Origin: Gryganskiella cystojenkinii
Taxonomy: Eukaryota; Mortierellomycota; Mortierellomycetes; Mortierellales; Mortierellaceae
Reading direction: 5' to 3'
Assembly (NCBI GenBank): GCA_015852425.1
Contig: JAAAIG010000405.1
Location: 1-32,740, forward strand
Length of the DNA: 32,740 nt
Shown here in pieces: positions 27,317-32,740 of this stretch. How positions within the stretch are numbered: the first letter of the stretch is position 1; each line of letters begins with the position of its first letter. Both the position numbers and the translations under genes were made by a program. The notes under the pieces are model-generated. The model searched no databases, was not told where the DNA came from, and saw only the letters and a list, made by a program, of their open reading frames with translations.

Positions 27317-30300
27317 ATGAGCAGCAACAATTCTACCAACGACCCCAACGACCCCAACAGCAGCACGGATGCCTCCATCGGTACCTTTGTTTCTGCGTTA
27401 CTCTTCAACGGAGCGGTGGCCGTTGCGGTGTTTGGAGCATTTTGCATAACACGACACTGGTCCAAGAGGATCTATCAACCTCGAACCTACCTTGTCACTT
27501 CCGAGTAAGAAGCGGGATCAGCCCTTCGTCTTTGCATACGGTGTGCATCGGCAGTCTTGAGTGACCGGAGGAGTCTATCCATCTGGTATATAAAAATAAG
27601 CTTATCTGACAGGGAACCTCTCTTTTCCCCACTCTTTTTTCTATGGATTCATGCAAAAACATAGGGTCCGATCCCCAGAATTACCTGCAGGTGCCTTCAG
27701 TTGGATCACATCCTCATTCAAGGTTACGGACAATGTCCTGCTCGACCGAGTCGGCCTGGACGCTTATATGTTCTTGCGCTTCTTGCGCATGTCCGCGTAA
27801 GTATCCAAGAAGAAAAAAAGACGGTCAACGATAAAATTAGCCTACTAGGACATTGATAACCCCTTTCTTAATTTTGTATCTGTTATCCAACGTTTTTTTT
27901 GGTCCTCTAGCCTTCTCTTTTCAGGGTTCATGCTGCTTGCGATTCCAATTTTAATCCCTCTGAATGTCGTCAATGGTGTCGGAAACCAGGGACTGACCAA
28001 GATGACGATGGGCAACGTCAGTCAGAGCTGGCGTCTTTGGTTCCATTTGATCTTGACCATTCTCTTTTGCAGTAAGTTTGAAAATAGGGAGAGTCTCCCA
28101 AAAACACGATCGCACAAAGTATTTCATGAACTTTCTTTTGGTGTTTGCGCTTTTCACACATAAATACTATAACCGTCAGGCCCTGCAAAACCACCTTCAT
28201 TTCTATCATCTTAATTTTTTTTTTATAAAAATAATTAGGTGCAACTGTCGCGGTGTTATGGAGAGAGATGAAGATCTACACAGAACGTCGTCATGCCTAC
28301 TTGATGAGCGAAAAGCATGCCAAAACCCCTCAGTCAACGACGATCCTCATCACTTCGATTCCCAAGGTCCTGAACAACCGGGAATCGCTCTTCAACATCT
28401 TTAACCGATTCCCTGGAGGCGTTCGATCCATCTGGCTGAATCAAGATCCTGAAAAACTGACCAAGCTCTGTAAGGAACGGGACGAGGTCGCTCTCAAACT
28501 CGAATCGGCCGAATACAATTATATCAAGTCTGCGTACGACACCAAGAAGGCCAAAAAGGAAGGCAAGGAGGCGATTGATCCTGTCCGACCCATGGGCCGG
28601 ACGTCTGCGATTCCATTCAAGGGACCCAAAGTCGATCTACTCTCCTTTTACACGGAAAGACTTGCAGTCTTGAACAGAGAGATTGAGCAAGCTCAACAAG
28701 AAGGTGCGAGCCGAACCCTCAACTCGGCTTTCATTCAGTTCCATAACCAGTTTGCGGCCCATTCTGCAGTCCAGACTGTCGTGCATCCGACCCCGTTCAG
28801 AATGGCGCCTATGTTTGCAGAGGTTTCACCGTTGGATGTGGTTTGGGATAACTTGAACTTGGATACACTGACCAAGAAGGGACGTGGATTGGTCTCGTTG
28901 GCGGCCGCCACAGCCTTGGTCTTACTCTGGTCGATCCCCGTCTTCTTCGTCTCGAGTATTGCCAGCGTTGATGCATTGATTAAGATCTTGCCATTCCTGA
29001 AGGGTATCAAAGACCTGCCGAGTTCGATCTTGGGTATCATCCAGGGTATCTTACCCCCCTTGTTCTTGGCGATCCTGATGGCGCTCTTGCCCATCATGTT
29101 GACGATGATGTCGACGTTTGAGGGTCATGTCCGATACAGTGCGATTACGCGATCGGTCATGTCAAAGTACTTTTTCTTCTTGGTCGTCAACGTCTTGTTG
29201 ATCTCAACGCTCACTGGTGGATTCCTCAAAACCTTTGGTGCGATCAGTAAAGGAGGTTTCTCACCGATTGAAGTGCTGGGGATCCTTGCAAACAAGATGC
29301 CCGGTGCTTCCACCTTCTTTGTCACGTATGCTTTGCTTCAGGGACTTTCGGGACCCATGATGGAGCTTTGTAAGTTTCAGGACTTTTATCTGTTTTGTGC
29401 CGACTCCCTTCCCTACTCGCTTTCGCAAGAACGACTTTTGAGGAATCTAATTAACTCTTCCTTTGATTGTTTTTAACCATAGTGCAAATTGCCCCTTTGG
29501 TTCTCAACTACCTCTTCACAACACTCTTGGCAAAGTCGCCTCGACAAATCTGGAATGTCCAGGGTCGTTTGAGCTCTGTCAACTATGGCACTTTGTTCCC
29601 ACCACAGACGCTCATGTTTGCGATCGGTATGCTGTACTCGACTATCGCTCCCTTGATCTTGCCCTTTGTCGCATTCTATTTCACGATGTACTATTTTGTC
29701 TACCGTCATCAGTTCTTGTACGTCTACCAACAAACCGTCGAGTCGGGCGGTCTAGCGTTCCCTGTGGCGATTCGACAGGCCTATGCAGGAGTGTTCATCT
29801 TTGAGGTGACAGTCTTCGCGATCTTCTTGTTAAACCAGGCGAATTTTAATGTCATCCCGCATTTGGTGCTGATGATAATCTTGATCCTGGTCACGATTCT
29901 GTCGTACACGAACATGAACGAGGCCTTTGATCCCTTGGTCACATTCTTACCCGTTGCGTTGTTCTCGAAGGACTTGCAGGTCGATCAAGACGGTCATGTC
30001 ACTGATGGCAAAGATACTGCGCCTGTGGGATCTAGGATTCAGGATGAAGAGTATTCGTCCGCATCCGCAAACGAGAAGGGCGCATTCTTGAGAACCAACG
30101 TCGGTGAAAAGCAGGAATACGACGAGTCGGCAGAGGTTTCGTCCCAGTTGCCCGGTATCCCGACCCCGAACAACAACATGTCCGAGGTCGATTCTGTCTC
30201 GTTCTCAAAGCACTCACTTCAACCACATCAGCAGCAACAACAACAACAGTCAATTTCTCCTCAGGTCTCGGTCGCGGGTATTGCTCCTGCACCAGGTATT

Positions 30301-30606
30301 TTTGTCCATCACCCTGAGGGCAGCATAGCCAATGCGGATTCCGTTGATTTGGAGGACCCAGAACTGCGTCGGCTGCAAGAACAGGCTTATAACCATCCGG
30401 CTCTGTACAGTCGCCAGACACCGTTGTGGTTACCTGTCGACGATCGTGGATTGGTCGCGGAAGAGATGTCGAGATTGGCAGGTCAGGGTATCGTAATGGT
30501 GACGACTGGTGCTGGATTGGACTCAACGACGGGCAAGACGCATGTCAGTGGTATCGTTTATGCTCCTGGTGAGGAGACCCGGTACCGATTGGAGAGAGGC
30601 CAGTAA
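27317..30606 (+). CDS. CSC1/OSCA/TMEM63-type osmosensitive cation channel
   Basis: Five exons: 27317-27504, 27665-27796, 27911-28071, 28239-29369 and 29483-30606; 911 residues. Family members are calcium-permeable channels gated by hyperosmolality or membrane tension, in the plasma or internal membranes. Domains in order: the N-terminal RSN1_TM part with one span (about residues 22-44), IYQPRTYLV, DAYMFLRFLRMS, and two more spans (FMLLAIPILIPLNVV; HLILTILFCSATVAVLW). Next is the cytosolic PHM7_cyt domain (about 165-370; ERRHAYLMSEKHAKTPQSTT, SIPKVLNNRESL). The multi-span RSN1_7TM core starts near 379 and includes MALLPIMLTMMSTFEGHVRY, VTYALLQGLSGPMMEL and FAIGMLYSTIAPLILPF. The core ends in ANFNVIPHLVLMIILILVTI. 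A hydrophilic C-terminal tail of about 220 residues has a short polyQ. Exon 3 begins at CTAG (27910), not at the nearer TTTCAG, because only that keeps the transmembrane frame. Confidence 0.93.
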
Positions 30607-30714
30607 CTCGACCATGTATCCCCGAAATGTACCATTCGATATTAAAGGAAGGACCGCATATATAGGAAGGTGTGGTATGAGGAATCCCTTCCTACTACAT
30701 AATTGCGCACTTGT

Positions 30715-30720
30715 AATAAA
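30715..30720 (+). promoter_or_regulatory. Candidate polyadenylation signal of the CSC1-type gene
   Basis: AATAAA, 109 bases after the stop codon at 30606. Confidence 0.5.
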
Positions 30721-30790
30721 GAAGTAATACTAATAGCACATTCCTTGTCGATTATGTGCGTGTGAAGAAGCTCTTTTATACTTGATTTTA

Positions 30791-31630
30791 TCGTGCGTCA
30801 ACATGCCCAACAGTGCTCTCCAGCAGTCGATCCGGTCTACTCAGCAACAGACCAGAACCATCAGTTTGTCGCCGAAACAAGAACAGTTTGGTCTGCTCTT
30901 TAATGTTGCTCCGGCTCCCTGTCTGAAAAGGCTAGCATTATCCAAACCGGCGATGGTGATGTGTTTTCGACTGAGTGTTAGTATGAGTTTGTATCACAGA
31001 TTCGTAGGGTTGCAGCCAATCGTCGATCGTGAACACGCATACACGCAGAGCATGGTTGTGAGCACCAGCGAACGTCCCTCCATCTCATTCCCATCACCAT
31101 TCACCATGCAGACAGCTTTCATTCTCAATTCTTCTCCTTAATCGATTACGCCAACCGTCACTTGACTTTTTTTATTCTTTCTCGGTAAAGCGTGTTCGTT
31201 GTCACTGTCAGACTCGGTTCCTGTTAACGTTGCCTTATTTTTGTAGTCCGCAGTACGGCCAGTGTAAGTAAAAAAAGGCATGGCCTCACTATCGGAGACA
31301 ACAACGACGACGACGTCGCATACGCTTACGATTGGTTTTCTATGACCTATCTAGGAATCTCCACTTTGACATCCCCTTCGCTCTTGAGAACTCAGCCAGC
31401 ACACACCAATCGTTAATTGTGTCCATGTGAGTCGCTTTCAATGAAGACGAAACTCAACGTAAAGGATACTTTTTATTCAGAAATCTTATCAAAAAATAAC
31501 CCCATTGTCCTTAGACAATCAAATTGCCCATCCCTCCAGGTTCAGCAGCAACAACGAAGCACAGTCCTGTCAATTCATCAAAGAATCCAACTCATAAAAT
31601 ACCCGTCTCAGTATCTGCAAGGTGAGATGA
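30791..31630 (+). pseudogene. Broken or unresolved gene between the CSC1-type gene and the NLR-like gene
   Basis: The plus strand holds several coding-like pieces in different frames. They are QQCSPAVDPVYSATDQNHQF to TVWSAL then a stop; SGSLSEKASIIQTGDGDVFS then a stop; and EHAYTQSMVVSTSERPSISF. After a TTTTTGTAG acceptor come a 17-base piece, GNLHFDIPFALENSASTHQS (31356-31426, flanked by CTAG and GTGAGT), and TIKLPIPPGSAATTKHSPVN (31515-31621, flanked by CTTAG and GTGAG). The splice-like borders suggest real former exons, but the frames do not join without stops or a one-base shift. The HFDIPF...LIVS...TIKLPIP pattern is faintly like arrestin-type sandwich proteins, but I do not claim it. 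Confidence 0.35.
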
Positions 31631-31756
31631 ACGAGATTACATATGATTGGACACCGTGCCCGTTCCTTTGTATAGATCTCGATGCAGGCAATACTCACAC
31701 GGCTTTTGTCTTTGAAGTTTTGCTATGGCTAGAAAATAACAAAAGCTGATTCTACC

Positions 31757-32740
31757 ATGACGAACCCGAAGACGAACTCGCTTCTCTCGCCCCGCACCGG
31801 AGGGTCGCATTCCAGGACTCCCAGCACTGACTCGAGCGGGAAGAGGAGATCGTCTTTTCGGAAAATGTATGAGAAATTCCGATCTAAGTCTCCAACTCCT
31901 GCAGCAGCCAATTTTGCGACCAGTGCGACTCTTGCCTCTAATTCAGTTCAGCAAAACATCAAAGCGTCTAGATCATCGCCAAACATGCCCATCGCAACCA
32001 CAAGCTCGGGCGTCTCAACTGGACAGGTAGCTCTCTCGTCAGGAATTGCGTCCAAACTTGCCCCGGCTACATCCACGACCAACAATAAAATTCCATCGGC
32101 CGGCTCCTCCTCCATTGGCATAACGGCCACGCCAACGTCTACCAGTCGCGGTAATATCTTGCCCAGTCTCACTTTCAGTGCTACAAAGGGAACGGGAACC
32201 ACCTCTTTGGCCCCAAGATCCGATATCTTTCCAAAGGACAGGATCGCCAGAGTCAAAATCGACATCAATGCACCTAAGATCGGACACGACTTTGATAGCA
32301 CTGGCCAGCTCACCATATGTGCTGGTATTCTCAACAACATCTCTCAGGCGCCATCCATCACATCCTCTTCGTCCCCCTCTCCATCGACTGTATCCTCCAA
32401 CAACCATCCTACCTTCGATTCGCTCAGTGCATCACAGAAAGTATGGATCCTGGAGATGGAAAAGAATCCCATTGAAAGGCAGTATGTTTATCAGATCATG
32501 GATCGGATGGTGACCAAGTTTATCTCCAATGAACTGAAGGACGCTGAATCCATTCACGAGATCGTCTTCCTGGGATCCGTGCTGAACACAAAGACTTACA
32601 AGAGACTTCTTGACTTCTTTCTCCGTCGTTTGGACGGATCCACTCTCCTCGATATTGATGATCTTCTGGGATTAGTGCAGTTGATCCAGGTGGCACCCAA
32701 GGACTACTTGGTGGCTGATGATTTAAACCTGATCCTTCTC
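31757..32740 (+). CDS. N-terminal part of a probable STAND/NACHT (NLR-like) family protein (3' partial)
   Basis: ATG at 31757, then 328 codons open to the window edge. Residues 1-160 are Ser/Thr/Pro/Ala-rich with a basic patch (GKRRSSFRKMYEKFRSKSP). Then DIFPKDRIARVKIDINAPK opens a structured region. It is followed by VWILEMEKNPIERQYVYQIM, DRMVTKFISNELKD, ESIHEIVFLGSVLNTKTYKR, LLDFFLRRLDG, LLDIDDLLGLVQLIQVAPKD and YLVADDLNLILL. From memory of the family, this order is typical of the helical N-terminal region of large Mortierella proteins that continue into a NACHT-type NTPase and WD40 or pentapeptide repeats, the fungal NLR-like proteins. The NTPase itself would lie beyond the window, so the assignment is an inference; the frame is clear. 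Confidence 0.8.
   Translation, partial: MTNPKTNSLLSPRTGGSHSRTPSTDSSGKRRSSFRKMYEKFRSKSPTPAAANFATSATLASNSVQQNIKASRSSPNMPIATTSSGVSTGQVALSSGIASKLAPATSTTNNKIPSAGSSSIGITATPTSTSRGNILPSLTFSATKGTGTTSLAPRSDIFPKDRIARVKIDINAPKIGHDFDSTGQLTICAGILNNISQAPSITSSSSPSPSTVSSNNHPTFDSLSASQKVWILEMEKNPIERQYVYQIMDRMVTKFISNELKDAESIHEIVFLGSVLNTKTYKRLLDFFLRRLDGSTLLDIDDLLGLVQLIQVAPKDYLVADDLNLILL

Noticed and set aside
27037..27564. Frames overlapping the CSC1 leader and first exon
   Set aside because: They are pyrimidine-tract frames out of phase with the spliced channel gene.
27911..27924. TTTTCAG at 27917-27923 as acceptor of CSC1 exon 3
   Set aside because: It would put the third exon out of frame and lose the membrane span. 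The CTAG at 27910 keeps the frame and adds LLFSG before it.
31417..31749. Plus-strand 110-codon frame just before the NLR-like gene
   Set aside because: It runs through splice-like borders (CTTAG at 31514, GTGAG at about 31622) and has weaker composition than the alternative frame within the same stretch. It starts from a non-convincing codon.

Overview
The window looks like nuclear DNA of an early-diverging fungus, most probably of the Mortierella group (Mortierellomycotina). This is inferred from many short introns of about 100-180 bases with GT..AG ends and T-rich 3' parts, long pyrimidine-rich leaders before start codons, CAA/CAG-encoded glutamine tracts, and a protein at the right edge that resembles a family abundant in Mortierella genomes. 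There is no bacterial-type operon, rRNA, tRNA or CRISPR array that I can see. One 10-base N gap (10219-10228) shows a draft assembly.

Left part (1-10 kb). A 5'-truncated Rax2-type polarity protein runs in from the left edge to 5914 (+). It is a beta-propeller-like ectodomain, one membrane span and a long cytoplasmic tail that, by my splice model, ends in an SH3 domain. It converges with a six-exon KDM4-type histone demethylase (9810 to 6549, -) carrying JmjN, JmjC with all metal and zinc ligands, a split extended PHD and a Tudor-like end. One intron of that gene is unusually long and contains protein-like reading frames.

Middle (10-23 kb). A divergent spacer holding the assembly gap leads to an unrecognised coiled-coil protein (11532-12497, +). 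A long spacer follows, then a 1,896-residue, glutamine-rich Uds1-domain protein (14387-20534, +, four exons), then UFD1 (20973-22973, +, seven exons including a 33-base microexon), the Cdc48/p97 cofactor that hands ubiquitylated proteins to degradation.

Right part (23-32.7 kb). From 22974 to 27316 there is no intact gene. The stretch holds coding-like fragments on both strands interrupted by stops, an inverted repeat and a degenerate tandem repeat, so it reads as a graveyard of old genes or mobile DNA. Then come a complete five-exon CSC1/OSCA/TMEM63-type cation channel (27317-30606, +), a broken or unresolved gene (about 30791-31630, +), and the first 328 codons of a gene that runs off the right edge. 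That last gene resembles the N-terminal region of Mortierella STAND/NACHT (NLR-like) proteins.

The intact genes are housekeeping or polarity and signalling genes (Rax2 and Uds1 at cell poles or septa, KDM4 in chromatin, UFD1 in proteolysis, CSC1 in osmosensing). They form no obvious shared pathway. The accessory-looking part is 23-27 kb plus 30.8-32.7 kb. All exon boundaries were deduced by eye from reading frame, splice consensus and family sequence.
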